Below are positions 12,886 to 24,120 of a stretch of DNA of 64,000 bases, one piece after another; the stretch's first letter is position 1, and the number at the start of each line of letters is the position of its first letter. A program made the position numbers and the translations under genes. The notes beneath the pieces are model-generated. The model was given only the letters and a program-made list of their open reading frames with translations, was not told where the DNA came from and searched no databases. Origin of the DNA: Phytoseiulus persimilis (lineage: Eukaryota > Arthropoda > Arachnida > Mesostigmata > Phytoseiidae); NCBI GenBank assembly GCA_037576195.1, contig CM075103.1, positions 30,898,723 through 30,962,722 on the forward strand. The letters run 5' to 3'.

Positions 12886-13686
12886 CTACACCGCTGTGGA
12901 CAGCGAGCCAGCGGCGGAGACGAGAATCCCTAGAAAAATTACGAGAATAACCACTCTGACGGAGACTGAGCCAGAAACGTCGTTTCTTGCACAAGTAGGC
13001 CATTCAGGAGATTCCGAGCTCCACTCCCAAACTCCGGCAGAGTCGTCTTCACAGAAAACTTCATTCTCGCCTTCGATGTGGAAGCCGGCATCGCAGCTGG
13101 CGATGGCGATCCTGGAACCGTGGATCCTGAAGAACCCGTTCGCTAGCGGTGGCAGAGGGGGGCAGAGCGCATACTCGCACCCGTTGCCGGTTTTCGACGT
13201 CCAAGTTCCTCCGATGCATTGGAAGGATCCGTTGAATGGAGCTCCGTCACGCTCAGAGTCGGCGTCGATCCTGCACTCGACTCTTGCTATCATGCCATGG
13301 GAGTAGAGTTCTTGCTTTTGACCCGGGCCGCAATCGAGCACTCTTACACTCCACCATTGCTTGAATAGTCCTTTGCAAGGCAGGTCCCTAACGCAAGCGA
13401 AACCCGGGGGAATCGCCCAGTCTCCCATGAGACACTTGGCTTGAGCCTTGGGGTCCACGGGTTTGAAGCCCTGCCTGCACTTTATGGGCACCGACGTCGT
13501 GAACCGCGATTTGGACCGTTCGCTCAAGATCAAATTCGTTACCCGATCTCGTAGACTCGCCTCGGAGCACTCCAACACCGAATCATATTTCGCTCCAGCG
13601 GCGTGATTTGATGACTCTCGGATCGCCAAAGCGGCGGTGGTCACGGTCGAAATAACCAAAACGAGATTCGCAATCAGACGCGTCAT
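12886..13686 (-). CDS. CCP/sushi-domain secreted or membrane-anchored protein
   Basis: An intronless frame of 266 residues. The frame is open further upstream to 13992, but the ATG at 13686 begins a good signal peptide (MTRLIANLVLVISTVTTAALA), so it is chosen. The ectodomain has three cysteine-rich CCP-like modules: about residues 65-98 (two cysteines each side of a Trp), 101-170 (ending GGTWTSKTGNGCEY) and 172-232 (starting CPPLPPLANGFF, ending SPEWPTCAR). The Cys-Gly-Trp-Cys spacing is typical of complement control modules, which bind proteins or glycans outside the cell. The C-terminus is a hydrophobic run (VVILVIFLGILVSAAGSL) with almost no tail, so it is either a single-pass anchor or a GPI-addition signal. 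The specific function is unknown; chelicerates have many such proteins in immunity, adhesion and synapse biology. Confidence 0.75.
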   Translation of the reverse strand: MTRLIANLVLVISTVTTAALAIRESSNHAAGAKYDSVLECSEASLRDRVTNLILSERSKSRFTTSVPIKCRQGFKPVDPKAQAKCLMGDWAIPPGFACVRDLPCKGLFKQWWSVRVLDCGPGQKQELYSHGMIARVECRIDADSERDGAPFNGSFQCIGGTWTSKTGNGCEYALCPPLPPLANGFFRIHGSRIAIASCDAGFHIEGENEVFCEDDSAGVWEWSSESPEWPTCARNDVSGSVSVRVVILVIFLGILVSAAGSLSTAV

Positions 13687-15038
13687 CTCCCACTCAGTGC
13701 TAACAGCTCGGGAATCACTCAGATGAACAGGGAGCTTTCGAGACGATGGAGTGTCAAACACTTTCTGTCCCGTGTAGGCCCTAAGTCGAGGTGCGGCAGT
13801 CTTGCCTCCGGTACCAGCCGCTCGTGAATCACACGTTTCGTTGCTCACTGCTGGACTGACAGGTTTTCTCGAGGTTTCTCGATGTTGTCCGAGGGGTCTT
13901 GAGCCCGAGTGGCGATGATTTTTCTCTTGATTGAGTGCTCCTTTTGCATGAATCTTTGCGGGCGAGAGACACGAGCCGACAAATGGAGACACGATCGAGG
14001 CAGCTTGGCAGCTAATGTCCAGAATGTCCTCCCTCTCAGAGAGAATTCTCGGAGAACGGATTTCGTAGTCACCGAGTTACTCATCGGGCTCTTGTGAATG
14101 CAACACAGTGGTATCCACAAAGAGTTCGAGAGTTTTTAACGAAAGTTTGATGCCGCCCGCAGAGACCTTGAGCAGATTCGGAGCGACGATGGTGATGGCT
14201 GATATTTTATCGCCTCGAAAGCAGTAGGGCAGCGAGCCTCCGTGATGCCCGGGGCGGCTTTGATGCTCCCTCACCCCCTTTTCCGTGAGGTCAGAAGAGA
14301 AGCCTACGTTTGCTCTGAGCCCTGAGCAATTCCTCGGATAATTCAGGGAGCAGAAATCATAATCTAAAATCGAGTCATCCGAAGGGGCTTTCAAGGAAAT
14401 GAAAGCAGCTTGCACGAGTTAACACAGATGTGAAGAACTGTATTATTACGTGAGCCACTGAATCACCTTTCTTTGGAGCGTAATTTCCCTCGCCTCAAGA
14501 GCTGCGAACTCTTCTGCGGTAACCTTGAAGTCTAGCTTGATCGTGACCGATTGCTCAATGGAAAGAAACCACTTTCGGATCGGAGCAACTCCGGAATGTT
14601 TGGAACCGATCGCGCAGAGGATTCAAAAACCTCGGTCGCGACCAGCTGCATCTCGTTGGAATGATAGCGCATCACGCGTTCGGGAAGTAGATGGGCCCGC
14701 GGAGTGCATGTGCAAGTTGCCAGCGTGTTAGCTATTCTCATCGGAGCATTCAAACGCTTCAGAATGAGCGCGTCACTCCCAGAAACGACCCTCCCTGACA
14801 AGACTTTTGAGACCAACTCGCCTCTGGATAATGAGTCATGACCACCATAGGTCGAGAAAGGCTGCGCGCAAGAGGCCTTTCGGGCATTGAGACAGACTAA
14901 ACGGGAAAAAACAGACTCCGGTGCTGCTGAATGCCCCATTTATTGACCATTTCTCCACTAACCATCTCAACCATTTCTAACTAAAATAATGGTTGCCGTT
15001 AAAACAAGTCTCGCATGTGTCCAGAAGTCCAAAGCTCC
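13687..15038. other. intergenic, no supported gene
   Basis: Minus frames 14077-14415 and 14532-14939 and a plus frame 14525-14731 overlap one another, and none resembles a known protein. This stretch separates the sushi gene's 5' end from the 3' end of the next minus-strand gene. Confidence 0.35.
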
Positions 15039-15044
15039 TTTATT
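15039..15044 (-). terminator. polyadenylation signal of the nine-exon membrane protein gene
   Basis: AATAAA on the minus strand, about 125 bases past the stop codon at 15170. A second AATAAA on the same strand is at 14939-14944. Confidence 0.6.
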
Positions 15045-15169
15045 ACTCAAACCACATTCCGAGCATATCAGTGAGGAGATCTCGTTTATACATCGGCTCC
15101 GACTTTGAAGCTAGCAATATTGTTCCCAACTGGTTCCAGCGGAAAATTAGACTGTCATCCGGATAGGAG

Positions 15170-17269
15170 CTAACTCGCTTGTTGTTGTTGTTGTTGTTCG
15201 ACCGGCTTTGCGCTCTCGTCGGGCGGCATGAACGGACGTAGGAACGTTCCCAGTTGAGGGTTGTAGTGGGCGAAACTGACCAGAAAGATACGCCGCAGTT
15301 ATCATCAGGTCAGACTTCGAGTCTCTCCTGAGGAGAGATGCTTTTGTCCGAGCCTGACTCACCTAGTGTCCACATATCGGGGGAAAATGGGACTCGCTCC
15401 AGGGGTGCCCCCTCGCGAGCGTCTCTCATAACGGGGGAAAGTCGGACTTCTCGGACTCGATGGATGATCAACCTCGTCAGGTATAGGGGAGGTTGGAATC
15501 GGAGGGGGGCGGTCCGCGTTCACCTCGTCATACTTCACTGGATACATAAAAATTTTTTGATTCCTCTGTCATCAGCGCGGACAGGAAGGAGGACGTAGAG
15601 CTCCCTATAACGGGATTGCTCTCGAACTGCGACAAGAGACGGATGACTTCTCCATTACCTGGTGGCAGGGGCGGTGGCACTTGTTTCGGTCTCTTCTTCA
15701 TTGGTTCTGGCACACCATAGAGCTCGTTATTGACGAGCCTGCTCTGTGAGGCCTCTGAGGAGCCGTTATCGACTGCATCCGGTTGCAACGGTTGATTCTC
15801 GGCTTCGTCTGCGAATCGTGACGCAAACTTTAGGATGACAATTCCTAGCTAGCGAATGGGAGGGGAAGGGGGGGGGGGGGGGGGTGGAACAAGCCGGGAG
15901 TTCGTGCGAATCCTGCGTCTGCCGTCTGTCTCCGAATCAAGGACCTGTTTCAGTCGTTTCGTCGTCGATTTTCTCTATCGAGAAATCCATCTCCTCCACA
16001 CCGCCAGCACTCGACGGCCGTCGTTCGAACTCCACGATATCGTTTGATGCTTTGGCCGATGCGATCTGCTCGTAGAGCTGAGATCTGACGCACGTTAGCG
16101 CGACGATGATAGAAAGTATCTGGAATCAGGATTTTTCCGTTGTTAGATGATTTTCCCATCGCGTCTCCCGGTTTTATCAGATGAATTAGGTTCTCGTTTG
16201 AGTAGTCGTTCTTCCACTGACTTCTTGCACGACGAGGAGCAAACAGAGACAATACACGATGCTGAACGACACCTGGAACGTAATTTAGCTCGTCATTCGA
16301 GGTTTTGGAGAGACTGTTTCTGATGTACCGTTGTCGTTCCGCGAGCTTGCCCTTACCCATTCAGGACTCCCACGCAGCTCGCCCTCAATATCCCGGGTTT
16401 GCAAGGTTCGAGAATCCGTGAAAGCGAGGCCACCGATCGCTAGCTCAAGCAAGGCCATGACGACGCATGTGATGATGAAAAGGCGGATGCCTCGCCTCCG
16501 TCTTTCGGTCTACAGCACGGAAATTTTCGAGAACGATCGACGTGTTGCTTTGCAAGTCGTTCATCACCCGAATATCGCTAGTCATCGATCGGCAAGCTTC
16601 CCGAACTCATGTTGGATACTCACGTCTATTTCCCGGAGACACATGTAGAACTTTAGACATATGACTGCCATGAAACTGGCGACAAGCGCCGACCCGAAGA
16701 ATAACCATTTCCATTTCGCTGGCGGGATGAAGCGGATGATTACGAAGCTTTCAGTAGAACCGAGTTCAAATATTGTCTCGACCACTCGCTTTCAGTTGTT
16801 CAGCCAGGCCTTCTAGCCCTCGTCGTAAGCTCACAATCCCTAGCGGGATTCAATCAGCAACCGCATATGCCGAGACGAGGCAAACATTCGCTGGTTACCA
16901 CTTTGCTTGTTCGGGAAACACGAGTGCTCTAGAAATAAATTATAGTGGAACGGAATCAAAACTCACAGGTCAGTTGCTGAGTTCCGTCTCTCACCGGAGC
17001 GATCGTGAGCTGGACACCCCAGCCCACCGCGGCAGCTGCGGTAAGAACCGCCGCCAACTGTCAAACGAAGGTTACTGAGTATCGAACCGACAGTTCAATG
17101 GCGCGAGCCCATCGGTTGGATATTCGTCGAGAAGCGCCAACCGATACTGAGCTAGCAAAACTTTTATGGCTCTGCAGAGATAACCTACCGCCCGGGACAG
17201 AGCTGAACTCTTGAGCAGAGTTTGACGGAATCCTGAGGAAGATGATGCGTCGGGGAGCTTCTTACTCAT
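15170..17269 (-). CDS. four-pass membrane protein with Pro-rich cytoplasmic tail
   Basis: Nine exons join in phase to a 370-residue protein: 17269-17189, 17057-16967, 16718-16624, 16509-16357, 16272-16222, 16119-15945, 15844-15659, 15537-15363, 15275-15170 (stop TAG). Most donors are GTGAGT, GTAAGG, GTAGGT or GTAATG; those at 16221 (GTCAGT) and 15944 (GTCCTT) are weak, and a GTGCAA donor at 16230 is an alternative. Transmembrane segments lie at about residues 28-48 (Ala-rich), 60-83, 96-118 and 141-170. Loops are short; the TM3-TM4 loop is about 22 residues. The long C-terminal tail is cytoplasmic if both ends are inside. It carries Pro runs such as VPPPLPP and RPPPIPTSPIP, several Tyr-containing short motifs and a six-Gln run near the end, all suggesting SH3/WW-type partners. 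The four-span layout resembles CD20/MS4A or MARVEL proteins, but I see no diagnostic family motif. Splice joins are by eye. Confidence 0.72.
15868..15884 (+). repeat. G17 homopolymer
   Basis: Seventeen consecutive G on the plus strand. On the gene strand this is a C17 run just upstream of the acceptor at 15845, where it forms most of the polypyrimidine tract of that intron. Confidence 0.95.
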
Positions 17270-18573
17270 TTCGACACCGAACTTGCTGCGGAGGCTCTGA
17301 TTCGACAAAGAATCAGTCGGGTGCCAATCGAACTGGGCTTAGCTTCATCTGGAGAGCGATTCAACGTCTTCTATGATCCTTACGTTGCGGCAACGCCCAG
17401 GTCTCTCGGCTATCACAAACGCTGCGCCAATGACGGGCTGTAACGACGGCGCGATTTACGCTCCACTCCCATACCTTGTATAGTTCTGTGGAATAGAGAG
17501 AGAGAGACTTATTGACGGCTTGCGAATGCTCCGAGTTCGGGCTCTTCCGTTATGAAAGGCATCATTCGCGACTTCGGCTCGGTTATCCCATGAGGAGGAT
17601 ATGGTGTCCACTCTTGGGTCGTATTCTCTTTTCTTCAACCGAAAATCTCAGTCGCAAGGGCGCGAACAAATATCGAATCTCGCGAGGGCGAGAATCTTTG
17701 AGGCTGAATCATCGTAGACTGATCCAAACTGTTATTTCTCATTGTTTCGAGCGCTGCGATCCGGCGACACGACGGGATGAAATGCTCCATCATTAAGAGC
17801 CTAGTAACTGGAGGTCTGTCGCCCGTTTCGGCAGTACGTTGTTTCCTACACTTTCGAAGCCCCTGACCAACGGCTTGTCGAGTTATTGAACCATGAATGA
17901 GAACTCACGGGTTCTCTGATTGTGAGCGGCGGTAGAAATAAATGAGCAATCGATAAGTAAAGCAAGACGGATTCGGAGCCGCAGTCCGCTTGGACCCTGA
18001 GCTCACGAAAGCAACGACTCCGTTCATTGGAAAGAGGACCGTGTCATTGTTTGTCCGTGCTGGGGATAAGACGGAGCGCGTTCGTGGCAATAGCTCCGAT
18101 GCGTAGTTCACGACGATACTCCCAACAGAGACGCGAAATTAAGTCAGTGTAGGAAGTTCACAATTCCTGTAGGCTACCGACGAAGAATGCAGAACCGCGT
18201 CTCCCTGAAAGTTTGAGTAAAGGAACGAGACGCTTCTGATCGCGACGGAAGAAATGAAGTTATTCCGCATCTAACTGCAGAAGTATCTATTGAGAACTCT
18301 CCGCTTACGCACCGAACCTTCGGCTTGACCCGCGGCCTCCAATGCGATCTAGAATATTCCAACTGTCACGCACTCAATTCAACCGCAGCGAACGCAGTGC
18401 TGAATTCGGTGATGCTCAATCTGATGATGATTGGCCGGGAGGCGTTCGCTCGAGGAATGTGTTCCATCGTTCAGAGCATATCTTGCTTTCCACCACCACT
18501 GGGAAGTTCCAGGACCACCCGATTGGACGAAGATCCCAATTTAGGGACTGACTGCTCCAGATAATAGGAGACC
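17270..18573. other. intergenic, no supported gene
   Basis: This should include the 5' end of the minus-strand membrane-protein gene. Frames at plus 17512-17796 and minus 17905-18111 show no recognisable features. A short GA repeat is at about 17490-17501. Confidence 0.35.
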
Positions 18574-18852
18574 ATGGATGACGTGGGAGATCATTTCACC
18601 GGAACAGACGGATTTCCCCCGAGGATCTTCAAAGCAGGAGCAGGCCATCGAAGCTTGCTGATCAGCGCATTTCCAGAGATTCGGGAAGCTTTCGAAAACT
18701 ACAAGCATTCCGATGGCAATCCTCTCAAGGAGTTTTTGTTAGGTGATCCTGGGGTACCCCGCCTAATGACTGGCCTTGATCTAGCTTCGGATATCCACAG
18801 GATGCTCCATCGAATGCTTCCGGAAAACTGGTCGTATTGGGTAAATGCATAA
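18574..18852 (+). CDS. small ORF beside a foldback element, function unknown
   Basis: An ATG-started 92-residue frame in good start context (accATGg). Composition is ordinary and soluble, with amphipathic stretches such as LLISAFPEIREAFENYKHSD and ending WSYWVNA. No known domain is visible. It stops 45 bases before the inverted-repeat element at 18898, so it may be a host exon interrupted by that insertion, a fragment of an older element or chance. Confidence 0.25.
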   Translation: MDDVGDHFTGTDGFPPRIFKAGAGHRSLLISAFPEIREAFENYKHSDGNPLKEFLLGDPGVPRLMTGLDLASDIHRMLHRMLPENWSYWVNA

Positions 18853-18897
18853 ATTCTGAGCCCCATATTTCGACTGTCTATTTTTTGATGACCTCTG

Positions 18898-19346
18898 TAG
18901 GCATGAATTTCCGAGACTCGGAACTCGGAAGATAATTTCCGAGTCGGAAAATACTTTCCGGAAAGTACTTTCCGACTCGGAAATTAATATTTGACTCGGG
19001 AACGGAGATCCATCATCAACGGACGTTTCCAACCCACCGAAATCATCCAAGAAGTAGTTTTCGACTCAGTGAGTATTTCTTGCTCAGGCGGGACGAGTCT
19101 CACACTACCTGGGTCCTCTTCCCAGGTGTCCGTGAATGGATTCCCCGGCCAGCAACTGGCCTAGACACCTCGTTAGGCAGAAAAAAAAATCATCATATCC
19201 TCCTATAGATGCTCCGTTTCCCATGCCCAAGTCGGAAACTATTTGTTGGATGATTTCGGTGGGTTGGAAACGTCCGTTGATGATGGATCTCCGATTCCGA
19301 GTCAAATAGTAATTTCCGAGTCCCGAGTCTCGGGAATTCATGCCTA
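18898..19346. mobile_element. hAT-type foldback MITE with 8-bp target duplication
   Basis: The ends are inverted repeats beginning TAGGCATGAATT, matching over about 30 bases with two mismatches. A longer inner arm (18978-19066 against 19230-19319) is also inverted and nearly identical. Both ends are flanked by the same direct octamer GACCTCTG (18890-18897 and 19347-19354), a target-site duplication. An 8-bp duplication is the known hallmark of hAT transposons. The 449-bp element has no long frame of its own, so it would need a transposase in trans. The left arm contains an additional 42-bp near-perfect palindrome (18939-18980). Confidence 0.85.
18939..18980. repeat. 42-bp near-perfect palindrome inside the MITE
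   Basis: Two 21-base halves meet at 18959/18960 with one mismatch, around ACTTTCCGGAAAGT. It sits in the left arm only, where it makes that arm longer than the right one. Confidence 0.9.
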
Positions 19347-19354
19347 GACCTCTG

Positions 19355-19723
19355 CTGTTCTGAGGAGGAAGCAAGGTTCGTGAAATCACGAGATTTCGAT
19401 TTCCAACCATTTTAATTAATTTTCTCGGGTGACCACGCCGCTACTTGAACCATGTCACGATTGTGTACGAAAGCTGACTCAATTCCTCGCGTTTCGTCTG
19501 GTGCATGACCTCCCAGCGTCCATTCTGAATCGACATCTGAGGGACTTTGATCACATGGATAATTCGGCAGCCCGTGCGATCGGTCTGCCGATGCTTCCAG
19601 TAGTATGTGGGAACGCAGGTCCAGATGCAGCAACTGGTGGATCCCGAGCCTGAGGGAGTGGTATGAGCGGTCCTTCGGGGACCTCGACCACTACCTCTTT
19701 CAGGTCATTACCCTACTCTTACA
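19355..19723. other. unassigned sequence between repeats
   Basis: Minus-strand frames here read smoothly, including one ending at a stop near 19448 in a different frame from 19412-19633, but they lack ATG starts and known motifs. It could be a fragment of an old gene or element. No call is made. Confidence 0.2.
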
Positions 19724-19743
19724 GGGGGGGGGGGGGGGGGGGG
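19724..19743 (+). repeat. G20 homopolymer
   Basis: Twenty consecutive G, the longest homopolymer in the window, close to the left of the decayed repeat region that ends at 20862. Confidence 0.95.
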
Positions 19744-19894
19744 CAGAGGGAGCTCGTTTCCCGGGCTCGAAGCTAATGGGGCGCTCAGTTAGGGAGCGCG
19801 AAGCTGATGGGACACGCAGTTCCAGGCCGTAAAACCGTAATTGATCTTCCCCGTAGCCGTAACCGCAGAATAAACATGATTTCGTCTTCCAAAC

Positions 19895-20862
19895 TGATGA
19901 ACGCCCCAGAGATCTGAGGGGCGCAAAATCGAAGTTGAAGTTGATCCATACCCGTATCTGCATCGGAATCCCGCCCCAGAGGACTTGGGGGCGCAAAAGT
20001 GAGGGGGGCGGAAGACATGAAGTTCTATAAATGTTTGACTGCAGTGAAGACTCGCCTCATCTCAGGCACAGGAGCATGCACTAGAGGGCTGAGGGAGCCA
20101 CGGCTTCGGACTCGCATCTCGCGGAGGGGCAAAGCTGCAGACAAACGGATTCGAAGCTCTGTCAATCTCCTCCACTAGAGCAGAAACTCAATCCGGATCA
20201 GGAACAAAATCGCGACCCATGGATCTGAGGGGCGCAGAATCAGAGTTCCTGTTCTATCTATAGGAAAAACTCCGTAACGAGATGAATGACTGTAAAATAT
20301 TGCTATATGCCAGTGAGCATGCGCGCATGGCGATTTCGGTGGGACTCCTCAGCTTCATCATCCAATACCACGATGAGAGCGCGTTTCTGGACCTGCGCGT
20401 TGTCACTTAAATTCTTACCATCACCGTTACAATGGCCAGCTGTGAGATATCTTCCTGCGAGTGGGAGCTTTGCATTTTTGAGCATTGAGAGACGGAAAGG
20501 AAGATAAATCACTTTGTGAAGTCTATAAATCAAGAAGAGGATGAAGAGGAGTACTTTCAGCGATTCCTGAGGAAGTGGTCAGCCTTCTCCTTCCGGGTGA
20601 ACCAACGAGTTTTCAATTTTCCTCAACTTGAAGAGAGGTTTCGATAGGCCTTGAGAAGAGCTTCACTACGGTTTTTCTATCGGCGCTGTAGCTCAACTGG
20701 TTCTCGAGATATGAGCAGTTTAAGTTTTCAAGGATCGTTATTTTTTGTGGGGCCGACGCCCCCGATGTTATTCCGGCAGGCCCTTTTCGTGCGGGCTCAA
20801 AGGGGGGGGGGCGAATTTTCGCCTGTTTGCTCCGGGCGCCACCTGAGCTAGATACGCCACTG
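19895..20862 (-). mobile_element. decayed hAT-like DNA transposon, one recognisable end
   Basis: The sequence ends in GAGCTAGATACGCCACTG at 20862. Read on the minus strand this is CAGTGGCGTATCTAGCTC, the common terminal type of many hAT elements. The subterminal region has the usual GGGGCG and CGGGCGCCACC blocks and a G10 run (20802-20811). Three diverged copies of a GGGGCGCAAAA-type motif lie at about 19914, 19987 and 20228. I could not find the partner terminus or a clear 8-bp duplication, so the left limit is approximate. No transposase frame remains. Confidence 0.5.
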
Positions 20863-20870
20863 CGGTGGAG

Positions 20871-21835
20871 TACCGGAAGCGAGAACGCTCCAGAAAATGG
20901 AATGGGCAAATCCCGACTGTCATTTTGACCACTGGCAGAAAAATAACAAGGAAGAAGGGAAGGCCACAGATGGGCCCAGCGATGGGTGAGCTGAGTAGTG
21001 CTCGGAAATAATAGAAGGGCCCATACCCTAGTTCCCGACCTTTTCTAGTGGACATATGAGGTTTTTAGTAGTGTCACCAGTGGTGACTCACCACACCACC
21101 CAGGCAAAGGACTTGGGTCTGATCCTGGGTGTCCGAGGGGATTTGCCTCAGAGTCCATCGGAAATGGAAAAAAAGGTTCAGATGCAGCTGTCGTTTCGGC
21201 TGAAAATATTGCTCAAGTAGCCAACAAGCTCGGGATTTCCCCAAGCTGAGGAGACAGATCGAGTGCGAACAGAACGAGCTGGCACTGGCGTTCATAATGG
21301 ACTATTCTCCTCCCGTATCCCTTTGACGACATCAATTGAAACCACGATCGCCACATCGAACGGAACTTATCGCGGCATAAACCTCATCAAAGCCGCCGGT
21401 GCTCGATCCATGCAGAACACTGCATTCCTGGAGAGGGCATTCCCTGGATTTTCGATTTCTTCCAATTCCTACTAACATTGGGATGACCGTTATGTTCGCA
21501 GAGATTGATATGAGATATGATTCTACAATGTTAATTGATGACGACGGCAGCCGACTCTGGCCCTAATCGAGCACCCGGCTTCGCATTCGCCTTGATAGTA
21601 TTCCATCCGAGGGCAGGGCTCGGAATCTCACAGAGCGTATTGGTGCGAATGGCACATGACTTTCCAATCGCAGTTTACATGCATTCCCGTTTAATTTCGC
21701 GGCAGCCAGCTTATGACGCCCTATGTTGCTGTATGCAGCGTTTACTCATGGGAAATGAAAACGAGATTTTGAGAAGTAGTACATTTATCAATTTTCACCA
21801 TAATCAGGTCTGAGGATATAAATTACAATCATTCT
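20871..21835. other. no supported gene
   Basis: Short frames on both strands only. A tRNA-box-like stretch near 21110-21130 was considered and rejected as a tRNA. Part of this may be decayed repeat DNA continuing from the left. Confidence 0.3.
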
Positions 21836-22111
21836 TCATTGTTCACCTGTAGCATACCAGAACTTTCCGACCAACAATAACGTGACGAACATCAAGAAAT
21901 ACAGCAAGGTTCGCTCGACTAAATCAGATTTCATTCGTGAGTCTTGCCCGCTCGCTGTCCTCATACTCTCTGCTTGTCTGTTGCTGGAGATGCTCGTTCC
22001 ATCGTCATCAATATCATCTTCTGAGTTTCGCTCGATCAAAAACCTCATCTCCACTGGCGAAAATGTGGTGATGCTGACCTGGCTGGCTACCGTACAGCAA
22101 TCGCATCGCAT
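21836..22111 (-). CDS. possible exon of a type II membrane protein
   Basis: An ATG-started frame of 91 residues; a second in-frame ATG is at 22048. The product has an acidic, Ser-rich N-terminal part (about residues 28-60), then a hydrophobic segment (TLLYFLMFVTLLLVGKFWYA) and a stop soon after. A GTGAAC donor-like site lies just before the stop, so this could instead be a first exon whose luminal part continues downstream; I could not find that continuation. The topology (charged cytoplasmic N-terminus, then one span) suits a signal-anchor or tail-anchored protein. Family unknown. Confidence 0.3.
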   Translation of the reverse strand: MRCDCCTVASQVSITTFSPVEMRFLIERNSEDDIDDDGTSISSNRQAESMRTASGQDSRMKSDLVERTLLYFLMFVTLLLVGKFWYATGEQ

Positions 22112-24120
22112 TAGAGTCAGAAGTCAAGAAAGTTGCTTTTGCATGAACTGCTGTCCTGCGAGAAGAAACTGCAAGACGACGAGTATAATGATATTTCATT
22201 TGTGATGCTCATTCTCGAAACGAACTCCCAGTCAGCTGTTGAGTATGCCTCGTGGACGAACCAAAATAATCAGTTGAGAGCGATCGCTCAGACTTCGGAA
22301 CAATCACGCGCAAACTGCCGTGAAGCCATACTCTGTCCAATACGCGAACCGTGTTCGTTCAGCCATCCAACCATCCATCTATCCTCTCATTCTTCCATCT
22401 GTTTCCTATCAATTCATTCCTCCTATGAAACAATAAACTTCGCTCTTGATCAACACATTCATCGGCACGAACATTCATTCCCGTGATGAAGCATACGCAA
22501 ACAGACGCGATGATCTCCTCTTGGATCATCATCGTTTGAACAGACAACTCATCGCCCGATCACGCGGTCATGTGATCGGTCTCCTGGCAGAAAGGAAAGA
22601 TGACCAACGTTCACAGACTCATCCCAAAGACACGTGAATTTCTACCTTGACGTAGATGTTCTCAGCGAGCGATGAACGCGGCAGTTTGGAAAACATCTCG
22701 TTGCAGGACGTCGACCATTTAGTCAAAGCGGCGAAATTCAGCTGAACAGTGACCAAAGTGATCTCCGGGACGACGCGCTCAAGCTAAGAACAGCTTCACC
22801 GTTCCTATGACGCTTCCAACGAAAATGTCAGCTCGGGCTCCCTCTCATGGTCCCGACAGCTCGCCTCACGTTGCGTCAGGAAAAGCTCAATCGCGTCAAC
22901 TCACTTGCATCGAATTCAGCGTCCGACTCAAATTGGTGTGGATTCCGCAATGTGAACTATAAAATCATTACCTAACATAGATTAGCCAGGTACCTCGGGA
23001 CAGCCAGGACTCTAGGAGTCAGCTAACGAATTACGTACATAAGTGTGTCGTCAAATCCTCAACGATAGCCACGAGGACGATTTTCTTTCATTGGAGACCG
23101 CGTTCGATTTCGGTCGCCAAATATTCTGATGCGCTTCTCACGATGTCAAGTCTCATGAATCGATCCTACGCCATGTTTCAGTGATGAGGAGACTTCCTCC
23201 CGTCGAGAGCGAGAGTGCGAGCCCCCAAGGACGCGTTCCCTCCAAGTATGAGGTCATAACGCGCCCTTGATGCACAAAGTGCCTCGATACTCCGGAACTG
23301 CCGAGACTCCCAGCTCACGGTGACCGATGCGAGGAACGGAGAGCACCGACACGCCAAGGATCGCAGTGTCCTTCTGCGCAGTGTCCTGGAACCCAGCTTC
23401 CTGGACGAAATTCTCGGTCTGTCCAAGGTTCAGGCTCAGCTGGCAGTGATTTTCCTGGAGTCACTGGAACCAGTTCCCCGTGGTAGTCCTAGTTGCGTGC
23501 TACATTCAATGGATTCGACGGGTCACATGGTGTTCGACTCGCTGAGTTCTGATGAAAGGTATGATCATAAATTCAGAGCTCCCTCGTGCAGCTCGCTAGA
23601 TTGAGCATGCGTGTGAACCAGCGGAACACCACTTCCCATAATTCTTTCCGCCGTTGGAGCCCTACGTCTCGATTTCGGTTCGGACAGCTGTTTGCGACGC
23701 TAGTTTCTCATCGGCGGAATATGGCATTCGGTAGCGAGACTGCATCTTCACTAAGATCAGAATTCATTGTACAATGGAGCCATCGCGTCCTTTACGCAGC
23801 AGAGGCGATTATTGGGTTATCGTTGAGGCCGCACTCTCTCGTCTACTTCGTACTCTAATCATGTTCACCTTAGGTTCGCCGAAGTATTCGTCTATGAAGT
23901 TTGTTTGTGTTGATTCAATCAAGCTTCAATCAGCTGAATCTATTTGGAAGAGTGACGATTATGCGTGGAGTTCACGAGCACATGGAAACGCCCCCATAAT
24001 GAAATGCTTTGATTTGTGGTAGCTTCATCATTATAGGTCGACAAGAAACTCTGTCTGTATCGGGTGGCTAGTTCCATTTGACGGCATCGTCGTCCGGTAG
24101 AATTTCGTCCGTGCGGTTCA
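22112..24120. other. unresolved region with low-complexity stretch
   Basis: A C/T/A-rich low-complexity stretch at about 22360-22445 precedes an AATAAA at 22432-22437. Plus-strand frames at 23320-23604 and 23586-23858 have ordinary composition, the first ending at an AG/GTATGA donor-like site, but I could not build a gene from them. Confidence 0.3.

Noticed and set aside
20690..20730. A-box-like TAGCTCAACTGG suggesting a tRNA or SINE head
   Set aside because: No B box follows at a suitable distance; it sits inside the decayed hAT-like region.
23320..23858. Two plus-strand frames considered as exons of a FANCD2-like or other helical-repeat protein
   Set aside because: Only a few scattered residues agree and the intervening splice sites do not give a workable intron.
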